A stretch of 64,000 nucleotides of DNA from Heterodera schachtii (lineage: Eukaryota > Nematoda > Chromadorea > Rhabditida > Heteroderidae): contig SIJG01000030.1 in assembly GCA_023374025.1 (NCBI GenBank), positions 1,087,801-1,151,800 on the forward strand, in the 5' to 3' direction. Below, piece by piece: positions 10,977-22,269 of the stretch. The position numbers were made by a program, and so were the translations under genes. Position 1 is the first letter of the stretch. The number at the start of each line of letters is the position of its first letter. The notes beneath the pieces were generated by a model that was not told the origin of the DNA, did no database searches, and was given only the letters and a program-made list of their open reading frames with translations.

Positions 10977-12355
10977 TTTATAGGGCTGCTCCTCGAGATT
11001 TTCCAGAAATAGTAGCCATCGTTTTGGCGTTTCGTCACTATGTTGGATTTTTTTTGTTGCAAAATCCCTTAAAGTGCTCTTAAAACAAAAAGCATACCGC
11101 TAAGAACTGAATTTTTTTTAAAAATTTAAATTAAATTTTTATTAGTTTTTTATTGCAAAACTATAATTTTCTTCTTGAAAAAGTGATTTAAAAAATAAAA
11201 CGCTTTTAGTTAACTATATATTTTGGGATTTTTCCTAAAATTGCCATTTTATTATTAAGTAAATAAAGCTTAAAGTTTTTAAATTAAAAAAAAAACTATT
11301 TTTGCTTTCATAGAATTTTAAAAGAAATTTCTTAATTTTTTACAATATTCCCATAAGAAATTTTGAAAATTTGAACATTTTTGGTAGAAATTCTGTAAAT
11401 ATATTGGCTAAAATAACAAAATTTGGTCATTTTTTTAATAAAATCTGTTAACAAATCAGAAGTAATTTTCAAAATTTTTCCCGGCGGCGCCTATCGGCAC
11501 CCCGGGCCCCCTGTTCTTGAAAAGTTTTTTTGGAAAAATCGAACCGCAAAAAAAGTGGTTTTAATAGCAATAAAAAATTGGACAAATAATATTTAGCATT
11601 TATTACAGAAAAAAATTTCTGTTAAATAATAATTTTGAAGGAAATAAAAATTAAAAATTTATGCAATACACGATTTCACCGGGTACCCGATACCCGACCC
11701 GGTACCCTGTTTAAAAACTGGTCCCCGACCCGGTACCCGGCCTTTCAATACCCGGTAATACCCGGACCCGGTTTTTGCCCAAATACCCGGACCCGTGCAG
11801 CCCTACTTTTTTGTATATAACATTAGAAAGCGGAAATTTTGAATTTGTGGATCCCGCTTCGGGATTGGAAAATTTTTTGGCGGGACTGAATCCCGTGGGA
11901 TAAATCCCGCAACAAAAAACAATGCTGGATTAGTGACTGAAATCCCGCAAAATCCCGCGCGGGACCCCATCTCGCGCCGTTCCCTAATGATATAACTACA
12001 AATTGCCTATAATATTACAAAGTTCGTAATTTTTCGCTTAACAAAAAAATTATGAATTGAATAACATTTTGTGCATTACAAACATTTATCTTGAAAGAAA
12101 AGAAAAAAAGGAAATAAATTTTGGGACGATAATCCCGCGGGATTAATCCGACGAATCCCGCAATTTCCAAAAAATGGGCGAATGTGTGGACTTGAGATCC
12201 CGCAAATCCCGCGCCGGTTTCTAATGAGATAATTATACATTGAAACAGAAGCCAAATATAAAACTTATTGGAATAAACTAAAAAAAAATTATGCAAATGA
12301 ATTTATCTGGAGAGAAAAGAAAAAAAGAAATAAAAAACTATCATAAAAGGGTCAA
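10977..12355. other. Repeat-rich non-coding region with CCCGG and ATCCCGC motifs
   Basis: No gene seen. It holds TACCCGG/GACCCGG repeats at 11680-11800 that end in GCAGCCCTA, resembling a hAT-type terminus, and many ATCCCGC or GCGGGAT motifs at 11850-12220 in both orientations. These are probably interspersed repeat remnants. Confidence 0.5.
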
Positions 12356-12365
12356 AAAATTCAAA

Positions 12366-13094
12366 ATGTTATTCAGTGTGGTGGCGGTGGTGGTGGCGTG
12401 CCTATTGTGCGAATTCCGGCGTCGCAAATGTTCTGCCGGTTCGCACTCAGTGTGGTGGCGGTGGTGGTGGCGTGCCTATTGGTGCGAATTCCGGCGTCGC
12501 AAATGTTCTGCCGGTTCGCACTCAGTGTGGTGGCGGTGGTGGTGGCGTGCCTATTGGGCGAATTCCGGCGTCGCAAATGTTCTGCCGGTTCGCACTCTGT
12601 GTGGTGGCGGTGGTGGTGGCGTGCCTATTGGTGCGAATTCCGGCGTCGCAAATGTTCTGCCGGTTCGCACTCAGTGAGGTGGCGGTGGTGGTGGCGGTGT
12701 TGCTCAACCGAATCATGCTCGCGCTCGCACGAATATTGGCTTCGGAATGGTGCGACCGAATTTTACTGGTGGTAGTGTTGCCGATGGTCGTGCTCAAATA
12801 ATAACCCCCTCCGTTGCTGCTGCTGCCGGTACGAATGGCGTTGAGGTAGTGCTTATTTCTATTCAGTTTTCAAATGGTGTTTAAGTGACTATAAAGCCTC
12901 TTCTCCCCCCACCACCGCAATCACCAATTCTTGTTCGGAATGCATCACAACCTGCCACAAACTCGAAAAAGAAGTACACCTCTGATGAGAGTTCGTCTTC
13001 AGGGGGTGATGAAAGACCTTCTGTGCCAAAACGGCGATTGATTATTGCGTCAGATGACGAAGAAGAAAAAGTTGAAATTCAAAAAGAAAAATAA
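12366..13094 (+). CDS. Glycine-repeat protein, C-terminal half
   Basis: Four tandem 74-75 bp units (12376-12680) encode in one frame a 25-aa repeat: a run of Gly, then VPIGANSGVANVLPVRTQ. A unique Gly/Ala-rich part follows (VAQPNHARARTNIGFG, FTGGSVADGRAQ). Splicing from about 12828 (GCCG-GT) to 12886 joins in phase to a second exon, 12886-13094. That exon encodes a Pro run (PLLPPPPQSP), a Ser/Lys stretch and an acidic tail (SDDEEEKVEIQKEK). The 74-bp units shift the frame between repeats, so either sequence errors or decay are present. There is no start or N-terminal half here; matching sequence lies on the other strand at 20.1 kb. The acidic/basic tail suggests a nuclear protein, but the family is not recognised. 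Confidence 0.5.
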
Positions 13095-13259
13095 TGATAT
13101 AAGAATAAGAGGTTTTGGTGAAGGTGTATAGGGTTTGTTGAAGGTGTTTATTATTCCGTATGTTATTGGGTTTTGTGTTTTTTACGCATACAATATAAAA
13201 ATTTTTTTAAATATATGTTAAAGAAAAATAATAAGGCTCTCAAAATAAATCTTAAGTTA

Positions 13260-14060
13260 TTCATCCATAAAATTTCCTTTCTTTTAAATCTTTTCTTTCT
13301 TTTCTTCTTTCCTTCGGTACCCTCTCACTTTTTCTATCAATTCCATGTTCTATCTTTTTCTCTCTTTGTTTCTTTTTTATCCCATTCCATCTCTCATCTT
13401 TTCGATTTCCACCCCTCTCTATCATCTTCTCTCATTATTTAACCATTCTCATTTATTCTTTTCTTTCTAATTTTCACCTGTGATACATTTCCTTTTCTTC
13501 ACAACCTTCGCCCCAATCTCTGTTTTGATCTCCAATGTTAGCGCGACGATTGATCCAATGTTTCTCGCTTCCCTTTTTCTTTATCTCCTCACAGCCCTTG
13601 AGTGCATTTCCCCTCCTCCATTCGGTGGGCGCATTTCGCCCTTTTCTCCGTAATCACCCCAGTGAGTGCATTCCCTCTTTTTTCCCTTTAATGATTGCAT
13701 TTTACTTTTTTCTCCCCAATCCGTATATGCATTATATGCATTGTTTTTTCTTCCCTGTCTCTTTTCCCCTCCTCCTTTCTCTCTTTTTCTTTTAGTTTTT
13801 CATTTTTCTCCTTATTCCTCTTTTCTCTTCTTTTTCCTTTTTTCTCTCTCCCTTTTTCGTCTCTCTCTTTCTCTCTCTCTGTCAGTCCTCTCTTTTTACT
13901 TTTCTCTATCTCTTCGTCTCTCTCTCGCTCTTTCTCTCTCTCATACCCTCTCTCTTCTATTTCTCACTCGTTATCTGTTATTATTTTGCATCTATATCTC
14001 TCCTCTCTCTCTATCAATCTCCCTATCTATATATGCCTCTCTATTTCTCTCTCACATCTT
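13260..14060. repeat. Polypyrimidine (CT-rich) block 1
   Basis: About 800 bp are almost purely C and T on the plus strand, with CTCTCT and TTTTCTC runs. All open frames here read Ser, Leu, Phe and are artefacts of composition. 'GTGAGTGCATT' punctuates the block, as it does in the 16.4-17.2 kb block. Confidence 0.9.
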
Positions 14061-14429
14061 CAGCTCGGTTTATCAAATTGGTTGAATTCATCTCAAAGTG
14101 ATTGTCCAAATCCTTCCTTTCCATTTGTCAACACCGTTGTCTTTGAACTCAAATCGTCAAATTTTAATCATCCCGCCGGCAATTGTCTTCGAATATGTAT
14201 AGATATGGCCATCATGTTGTCAATTTGATGTTGCATACGATACATAAAAAAAATGCATAGAATTTATGTTCGAATAGTTAAAAACCTAAATATAAAAAGA
14301 ACAATTAATTTAAAAAATCATTGATTGCTAACCTTTACATGAAAATTTTGTTTGAAAAATTATATGATTTATTTTGGGCCGAATGTGTTGGGGACGAAAC
14401 GTGAGGGTCGAACTGAGCAAGTCAGCTCT

Positions 14430-14635
14430 TGCTTTCTTTTTATCTCCTCTTTCTCTATCTATATCTCACTATCTCAGTTTTCTCTTTCTTTATTTCATTC
14501 ATTCGTACTCTCTCATCTTCTTTTATTTTCTTCCTATTCACATTCTCTCTATCTCTCATTTATTTTTCTCTCTCTCCTCTCACTCTCTCCCGTATTCTCC
14601 CTCTCTCTCTCTCCAATCTCTCTCTCTCGAAGAGG
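14430..14635. repeat. Polypyrimidine block 2
   Basis: CT-rich sequence of the same kind, about 200 bp, ending in CTCTCTCTCTCCAATCTCTC. Confidence 0.85.
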
Positions 14636-14639
14636 AGGA

Positions 14640-16030
14640 ATGCCAAAGACGAAAACAACGCCACCGCGAAGGGATGGCGGTCGTCGAGCAGAGACACTGA
14701 CTACGGTAGTAACGGCGGTGTTTATGGTAACAAATGCGCAGCGACGTCATTCATTCTTTGGACTTTCAATGTGTTCAACAGCAAATGGAGCCAACGAAAG
14801 TCGGCACCCTTATGCTTCGGAATCGCCGCTTCTTTTGGTTTTGGTTGATTCATCGGACGAAACAGATGAACGAACAATGAGAAAAGGTATATGAAACAAT
14901 TAATTTAAAGCATTCTTTCCGTCGACGGCGCCTGTCCTCCGCAGTTGCGTTTCGTCTGTACATTGTTGTCCCCTAGGGAATGCTATGTCAGCCACCCTTC
15001 TTTCGCAAATGCTCGGCATAGACATGGCCCGAGGCAGTGCGCAGCATCCGTTTGGACGATTGGGTGGGCGACGAAATAATCGCACGTGACCTGTAACAGT
15101 TCGTCGAACAATGCGTCAATGGCAATCCGGCCGGCGGTTTGAGACTTGGCACAATTTAGAATTATTGGAATTCTACCCATTTCATTTGGAAAATCGATAC
15201 ACACGCCCAATTAAGATACAAAAGTTTTTTTGTTTGCCTCCCCCAACCCAACGGCTAATATACCGAGTGTGGCCAAATTTGGAGTCCATTTGGTGGACCA
15301 TCTCATTATCAATTTGTAGGACTCAAAACGGTATTGGCAATGCTAACGTAGGGACTTTTTCTGTCGCTGGACGTACTACGAAAGGTTTTGGACGGACTTT
15401 ATTTGTTGCATTTCCGCCACAGATTTCCATGAGTGTTCTCTGTTGCCAATGGCTAATTATATAATTAATTAACTAATTTAATATTAGCATCTTTATTTTA
15501 TGAAATAGCATTTTTTCTTCCGTTATCCTAATTATTTTAATTATTTGGATGAACATGAACTCCGCGAGCGGTGACATTTTGACAATAGTCCAATCATTTG
15601 GCAAAATGTCCCCCGTTCGTCGCTCGTGAACATTCGTTAGAGATCGGTTAGAGAGAGTTGGTAGAGACATTTTGAGATTGGTTAGAGGAAAAACGATGAA
15701 TATTTATCAAATTAACCTCAATTTGCCAAATCGTCCACTGTCCCTTGGTACACATTCAGACATTCTCACATTTTAAATGCGTTTTCTTTGATCAACAAAC
15801 TTCGTTCTGCTCATTCGTCGTTCTCTCAAAAAACTTTCTTCGAATTGCCCACCATTTGTTGAAGGCAAACCCTCACAAATATTTGGACGTCCAATTGGCC
15901 GCGTGGTTGGAAATACCCTTGGGGAGAGAGTACCAAATGAAATGGTTGAAAAAGGTCGGCGGCGATTTGGCCAAGCTTTTGTTTTGCCCAATAAATGTGT
16001 TCTATCTGAATTCAAAGGTTTTTTAACCCG
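14640..16030. other. Higher-GC segment between pyrimidine blocks, no recognised gene
   Basis: This 1.4-kb segment is less AT-rich than its surroundings and has several open frames on both strands (for example about 75 codons on the minus strand at 14983-15210). None shows a domain I recognise, and no convincing exon chain can be built. It may be a decayed gene or transposon. Confidence 0.35.
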
Positions 16031-16039
16031 CGAAATTGG

Positions 16040-16225
16040 AGGAGTTCATCCTGTTTCTCTCTATATGTTCACTCTCTCTCTACCTTCTTTATCTCTATAC
16101 CTCCTCTCGTTTTCTCTCTCGTTCACTCTCTTTTTCTATATCTTCCTTCTTCTCCATCTCTCAATTTCTCTCACATCTCCATCTCTTGCTCTTTTTCCTT
16201 TCTTTTCTCTTTCTCCCTCTAACTA
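16040..16225. repeat. Polypyrimidine block 3
   Basis: CT-rich run continuing the pattern of blocks 1 and 2. Confidence 0.85.
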
Positions 16226-16429
16226 TTACTTTTTAATAATTCGGAAAAAAACTCTCATCTAATACCTTATCTTCCTTATCAATATCTGTTTTTTTGCGCG
16301 TGTTTTGAGCTCATGTCTCTCGACATTCATGATTTAACGTTGCTACCCTCTCCCTTATCTACGATTTTGATCTTCTGTTTTGCGTGAACGATTGACCGTC
16401 TGCAGACATTTCGCGGATTTTTCCAATCT

Positions 16430-17235
16430 TTCTTGCCTCCTCTTTTTCTTCATACATCTTTATTTAAATTAACTTATCACATACATAATTATTTTAATAA
16501 ACATTCCCTCCCTCTGTCCTCTCCCACCCCCTATGTGTGCATTTCGTCTTTTTCCCACCTTTTCCACTCACAATCTCCATTTCTTTATCTCATCCCTTCT
16601 CCATCTCTTCTCTCCCTCCTATTTTCTCACTTTTTTCCATTAGTTCTCTTTTTTTTCCTCTTTTCCCCTTTTTCTCTCAATTTTTTTCCACTTTTCCTTT
16701 TTTTTTCTCCCTTTTTTCTTCTTTTTTCCTCCAGTTTCTCTCTCCCCTTTTCCTCTTTTCCTTTTTTTTCTCCGCTTTTCTCTCCGTTTTACCCTTTTTT
16801 CTCTCCCTTTTCCCTTTTTTTCTCCCCTTTTTCCTCATTTTTTTTCTCCCGTTTCATTTTTTCTCTGCTTTTTCATCATTTTCCCTTCTTTCTCTCCCTT
16901 TTTTCTCTATTTTTCCCACTTTTTCCCTTTTTCTCTCCTTTTTTCCTCCTTTCCCTTTTTCTCTCACTTTTTCCTCTTTTCTTTTTTTTCACCCTTTTTC
17001 CTCCTTTTCTTTTTTTCCTTTCCTTTTTTTCCTTTCCTTTTTTTCCTCCCTTTCCTCCCTTTTCTTCTTTTTTCTCTGATTTTCCCTCCCCCTGTGAGTG
17101 CATTTCCCCCTTCTTTTCTCTCCCTGTGGGTGCATTCCCCTTTTTTTCTTTTCTCCTCCCTCCACCGCAAGTGCAACCCCCCCCCGCGCCGTGTGAGTGC
17201 ATTTTACACATCTTTCTTCCCCCACCCCCGCCCTT
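16430..17235. repeat. Polypyrimidine block 4 (TTTTTCTCCC type)
   Basis: About 800 bp of T and C with a loose 25-30 bp periodicity of TTTTTCTCTCC units. Near the end, GTGAGTGCATTT or GTGGGTGCATTC recurs three times (17092, 17126, 17191). The purine strand reads as Lys/Glu/Gly-rich open frames, which are spurious. Confidence 0.9.
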
Positions 17236-17309
17236 CACAGAATTTCAATTGATTTAATTACATCTTTGGATGGACCAATCAAATCATATTAAAATAATTA
17301 TCCTTTTTT

Positions 17310-17840
17310 TTTGGATAAGTATATCCTTGGCCGAATGGTAGTGTTTTGGATTGGGGTAGCCCATGTTATCGTGAAATTAATTTAAATTAAAAGAGTTGGT
17401 TTATGGTGAATAAATTAAATGAATCCTACCGTGGGGTTTAGACCCTGGTCTTTGGGACAAAAACCCTGGGTCCTGTTGTTTGTGGTGAATTATTTTTAAT
17501 TTAATCATACATAGCTGACATTTGTCCTTTTTCGGATAACTGTACCGCTGCCCTAGTGCTAGTGTTTTGGATTCGACTCTTTGGTTCGGACCCTTTTGTT
17601 TGTGGTCGAATTAATCGAATAACATTGTCTCATGGGTATGGACCCCGGCACCCGGGACTGGCTGATTTTAAATCCTACATATAAGACATTTATCCTTTTT
17701 CTGTCAACACTATCCTTGGCCCGTTGGTTGTGCTCTGGATTTGGCTCTTGGGTTCGGGTCCCTTGCTTGTGGGTGAATTAAATGGAATTAAATCCTCTCA
17801 TGGGCTTGGACCCCGGCCCCTGGATCACTCTGAGTGGTCT
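17310..17840 (+). repeat. Three diverged tandem copies of a tRNA-like unit
   Basis: Units of about 180 bp begin near 17310, 17510 and 17685. Each has 'atccttttt', then a TGGCCGAATGGTAGTG-like A box, 'gttttggatt', and a B-box-like GGTTCGGGTCC (clear in unit 3, diverged in unit 2, absent in unit 1). They look like a tandemly duplicated tRNA-derived SINE or degraded tRNA genes. Confidence 0.5.
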
Positions 17841-18029
17841 CGACATTCAAAAACATTGGGTAAAAAAATGCGTGTTTTTTGGGCGGAGGGAGGAATTTGG
17901 ACACGTATAAACGTGGTCTTATACTACTACCGCCGAACCCTTTTTTTTTTGTTTTTTGGAAAAATCGCTCCGCAAAAACATTTTTGTTGACTTTTTCATT
18001 TGAAACTAAATTTTACAAAAAATGAGCGA

Positions 18030-18095
18030 GTTTTGGTGGTTCAGTTGGTTAAATTCGCATTTTTGGAGGTCCGGGTTCAAACCCTACACAAAAAT
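18030..18095 (+). repeat. tRNA-like SINE fragment
   Basis: A-box-like GGTTCAGTTGGTTAAATT and B-box-like GGGTTCAAACCC are separated by CGCATTTTTGGAGGTCC. The T stem pairs only in part. The same sequence recurs in reverse at 30138-30197, so this is a dispersed family rather than a tRNA gene. Confidence 0.55.
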
Positions 18096-18617
18096 AAACA
18101 AATTTTGTTTTTCATGCTTCTCTCGGAAAATGCCAACTGCAGAAAAAAAAATGTAAAAAGCTAAAGGTACACAGACACATATACATTAAAAATTTGTATG
18201 TCATCACTAAGGACGAGGATTTATATAAATTTGAAAAATATTCTTTTTTATTTTGCTGAGAAATGCACGAAAACAATATTCGCGCGGAAATTCTTCATTT
18301 TATCATCATAAACCCATAAAAATAAACAAAAATGCTGGGTCTTATTTTTAATTTTACGTGAAATAGTTTATTTTATTAACAATTTTTGATAAAATCTCGC
18401 ATTTTTCGAAAAATTCATAACGAAAATGTTTATAAATTTCTGAAAATTTTCAAAAAACTAAAAAATGACTGGCTATAGATCATTGATGAGTTCCAACAAT
18501 AACTGTACTGGCCAGCCTAAATTGTGAGAAAATCTTTGCGAGTTATTCGCCTCGGACTGAATCGGACAAAGGGTAATGAATTTCTCAGTTTTCTGTTGGC
18601 CTTACTATTATAAAGGG

Positions 18618-18690
18618 TTCTTGCCCCGTGGGCGGGGGGTGGCTTTTCGCGGGGGCGGGGGTCAGAGTAGCGGGGGCGGGGGTAATTCCT
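18618..18690. repeat. G-rich tract with GGGGGCGGGGG units
   Basis: Several GGGGGCGGGGGT units lie within 70 bp and could form a G-quadruplex on the plus strand. Confidence 0.6.
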
Positions 18691-19079
18691 TTTGGCATAA
18701 ATTGCACAGATTTTGTCTAAAAAATGACCAAATTTAGGGATTTTGGGGCTAATTTTTTAAGAAAAAATAGGTTTTTTGGGGTGGCTGGCTGGCGCCTTTT
18801 GCGCCGCCGGGCCACCAATTTTGAAATTTAAGCTCTATTTTCTAACAGATATTCACCAAAAAATTAAGATTTTCCGGTAAATTTTTGTTTTTATTCGGTA
18901 TTTTGTAAATATTTTAAAATATTTTAAATTTTATGATTTACTTAAGGAAAATTGAACTTTTTAATTTCAACCAAATTTTCATCCGGCGGCGCCTAGAGTT
19001 CAATTTGTCAACAAATTATGCAAAGAATGAACAATTTTTATGGGTGTTTTTTGTCTATTAAGCATAAAAAATAAATTCA

Positions 19080-19385
19080 AAAGAAAACGTCAACCGGTAT
19101 CGCACTCATAACAAAAGTATTGTTAGTGTTGAAGCACTAACCACTAATCCACAAATATATTAATAAATAAATGAATTATGTCAAGATGGTTAAAAAAATA
19201 CAAAATTGTGTAAGTTTTTTGCCTTTTATCCCATGAATATGCCAGGCGGGGGCGGGGCTCGAACCCCATATTATAGATAGAGGCTTGGAATTTTTTAAAC
19301 TTTTTTAGAAAGCAGACTAGCTTAGATCCTCTCCCAGCAGATACTTTTTGCTTTGGGTTTAAATTTACCCCTCCAAGGCACTCGG
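19080..19385 (-). repeat. tRNA-like repeat sequence
   Basis: Read on the minus strand there is a strong B-box-like GGGGTTCGAGCCCC near 19252-19268, and an A-box-like TGGATTAGTGGTTAGTGC near 19128-19148. Spacing and pairing do not make one functional tRNA. Probably SINE remains. Confidence 0.4.
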
Positions 19386-20099
19386 ACAATATGAGACATC
19401 ACCAAAAAATTGTTTATCGCCAAAATCAAAAAAAAAAAAAAAGTTTGTTTTTTCATGAATTTCGAATACAATAGGCTCTGAAAACCTCAGATTTAGGGGG
19501 GGTGTAAAATGTCAACAGCTATTCAAAAAGTAAAAAATGAAGCCAAACCAGTATTAAGATAAATAATTCTTAAACCCAAATATTTCGTTAAATAAATAAT
19601 TTTTAAGATAAATTTTTGAGGAAATTTTTCATTTTTTACCCTCCAAGGCATTCGGACAATTATGAAACACCCCAAAAATTCTCTACTTTTGAATAATATT
19701 CCCAAAAAAATCCAACACCATCAACGACATCATAATCATCTAAAACACAAATTTTTTACAAATTTTTAAATTTTCCAATGGAGAATGGCATCATTTTTCG
19801 CACATCCCCTTTAGGTCTATTTTCGTGCAATTTTTTCAAATTCTAATAATCATTATAAAAATTTGTCCATTGGAATTTTCGCTAATTTTGATCAGTCACT
19901 GCTAAAGATTGGCCATCTGTTGGCCCGTCCTCGGCTGGTGATTGAGAATTTCAGGCATTTTTTGCTAAAAAAATGTTTTCATTTAAACGAAAAAAAATTA
20001 AATAAAAACCATAATTTACATTTAAAAATAAAATATCTGAGTTTTCTATTCACCAAATTGTTTTCATATAAACTAATTTTTAAAATTTTATTATTTTTT

Positions 20100-20516
20100 A
20101 AAATTAAGGCACGCCACCACCACCGACACCACACTGAGTGCGAACCGGCAGAACATTTGCGACGCCGGAATTCGTTTGATAGGCCCACCAACAATGTAAT
20201 TCGAGAAAACTTTTCCGGGGGCAATATTCATGCGTGCTAGGTCGCCACCTCCACGGACGCCTTTATAAATATTATTCAAATTATAAATAATTATGAATGG
20301 TAACGAGCAGCAACACCTGCTCTAGGGTCAGTGTAAGAGTTCCACATTTGAAACATTTGTTTGGTTACTCGACATTTCACTAACTGTAGGTGCAGGAGAG
20401 GGAGCAGTACCAACAAAAGATTGTACGAAAAGGTCAGCTGGTGCACCAATCGGCAGTGCAGGTTCGTACGAAAAAGCCAACGTAAATGGCATTGCCGGTT
20501 GCCCGTGAGATTGACC
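20100..20516 (-). pseudogene. Glycine-repeat protein, N-terminal-half fragment
   Basis: On the minus strand one exon starts after TTTTAG at 20516 and reads GQSHGQPAMPFTLAF, then APADLFVQSFVGTAPSP; the frame is interrupted near 20340. A second part reads GVRGGGDLARMNIAPGKVF and then enters one full copy of the 75-bp unit (NSGVANVLPVRTQ, Gly run) found at 12.4 kb. It ends there in AT-rich sequence. The repeat unit ties the two loci together as pieces of one gene family on opposite strands. Confidence 0.45.
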
Positions 20517-20519
20517 CTA

Positions 20520-21620
20520 AAATAATTATAAGAAATTAATAAAAAAATTATTTACCTATTTAATATCTGTTAAATTCCTATTTTCCAATTCTTTCTATTT
20601 TAGGTGTCTATTTCGAGATTTTTACGCCTATAATAACCCTACTAATTACAAGAGACCGTATTTCATAGAATTGCCGAATCTGATGCTAATAACATGAAAA
20701 AAAAACTTTTTTAACATTGTTTGAGGGTCTAGGCCTACTTTTTCATGTTGGTTTTTGTTTAAAATGTTTTTTTTTAATTTAATATTTTCGGGGTTTATTT
20801 TTGTGTTTAATTGATATTTTTTGTACAATTTTGAATAAAATAACGTCTCCCACTAATAAAAACAAAAACACACTCCTAAGAAGCAACCTAAAATTAAACA
20901 ATAAATCCAGCATAAATTGAAAATTTTTTAAATTCATCCATAAAATTTTTTGGTTTAAACTTGTCATTTGCTAAGAAAAATTTCGAATGTCAAACGATAA
21001 GAAAGGTGTGAATTTATTGTTAACTTAAAAAATATGTCTAAAATAAAAATAAAAATTTTTGGTTTTTGTGCTTATTTGCCATTTTCATATAAATCTCATT
21101 CTTAATTTAGCATTTTTGATGCTTACTTTAATGCTTATTATCATTTTGGTGTTGAAAATTTGTTTGTTCTCCATTAATTATACAATGATGATCATTTTTA
21201 AAAATTTGAATTAGTGTATTTGAAAAAGTTGCGAAAATTTCTGTTTAAAAAATCGTTTAATTATATATTATCAGGGTTAGGATTTTTCTGTCTAATCTAT
21301 CTTGCAGATATATGATGAAAGAAAGAGAGGCACAAAAAGTGGTTTTTCCAAAATATTTCGAATTAGACCGATAGCATCAGCAAAACTATAATATCTTTCC
21401 AACAGTCAACTACGTTGATTTGTGAAAAAATTTTAAAAACGACTCATATTTTAGACTATGAACAAAAAAAAATGCAACCATGAGAATTGATAATCACCTA
21501 AAATTCTTTTTTTCTCAAACCCTGTCAATTATTCAAAATTTTGAGTTGTCCCATATTTAGTTTTCCGGTTAATAATCCTTATTTTTGATTTTTTGTTTCC
21601 TTAAACCCTCCTAACTAATC
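20520..21620. other. AT-rich non-coding region
   Basis: No gene, RNA or distinct repeat seen. Confidence 0.5.
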
Positions 21621-21641
21621 ATTTAATGAAAAAAAACTTAC

Positions 21642-22262
21642 ATTTGGGGAATGGCCACAAAAGTTGTCGTACCAGTGCACGACATACGGTATTGTCCTGT
21701 TGCTACCGCACACCGTGCATTACGGTAGTCCGTCCGAAGGCGAAGGAGAGCACGTTGACGTTGTACCTCTTCATTCTTTCGTCTCTGCCTACGGCGGCCT
21801 TCTCTTCACGGATTTTGTCCATCTCGACTTCGTGCAGGAGATCAACCCGATCGCGTTTCCTACTCCGCCTTGCTTCATCCGCAGAGTCACAATTGTTGGA
21901 ATTTTTTCCGTTGTTGTTCATTTTTGAACCCGCAAGAAATATTTTTGGCACTTAACTTATAAATTAATAGAAGAAAGGTTACAGTAACCCTTTTCTACAT
22001 ATTTTTTTTAAATGTTGAAATTTTAAATATCTTAGGAAAACCTACACAAAATCGGGACCCTGTTGTCATTGAAAATCGATGTCACAGGGGTCGTAACAAG
22101 ACGACGACCCCCGCGGGCATCGTGCAAACGTTGGAAAAAGCGGTAGAAAACATCCATTGGATGATGTTGTCTACCGTTTTCACCACCACCTTCTGATTTG
22201 GAATTTTGTGACATTGCAGCCAAAATTTTTTGGACGGATGGTTCAGATTTAGTCCTACGCAT
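21642..22262 (-). CDS. Possible gene fragment of unknown function, two or three exons
   Basis: Two coding-like minus-strand stretches are less AT-rich than their flanks. The first (22262 to about 22042) starts MRRTKSEPSVQKILAAMSQ and includes HHPMDVFYRFFQRLHDARGG. The second (about 21935 to 21710) reads NNNGKNSNNCDSADEARRSR, then KRDRVDLLHEVEMDKIREEK. A good donor, AAAT-GTAAGT, lies at 21642-21637. The intervening AT-rich stretch (about 22041-21945) would be an intron, but the acceptor is unclear. I do not recognise the family. Confidence 0.35.
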
Positions 22263-22269
22263 TATTTTT

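Noticed and set aside
12373..12576. Minus-strand frame of Thr/Ala repeats over the glycine array
   Set aside because: Shadow of the plus-strand repeat. Only the plus strand continues into a spliced exon with varied, protein-like composition.
16433..17257. 274-codon Phe/Ser/Leu open frame in the CT-rich block
   Set aside because: Polypyrimidine sequence cannot give stop codons in this orientation, so long frames arise by chance. Frames on the other strand (Lys/Glu/Gly) are equally spurious.
17310..17500. Functional tRNA gene
   Set aside because: A box is good but the B box is missing in this unit, and arms do not pair. Treated as a tRNA-like repeat.
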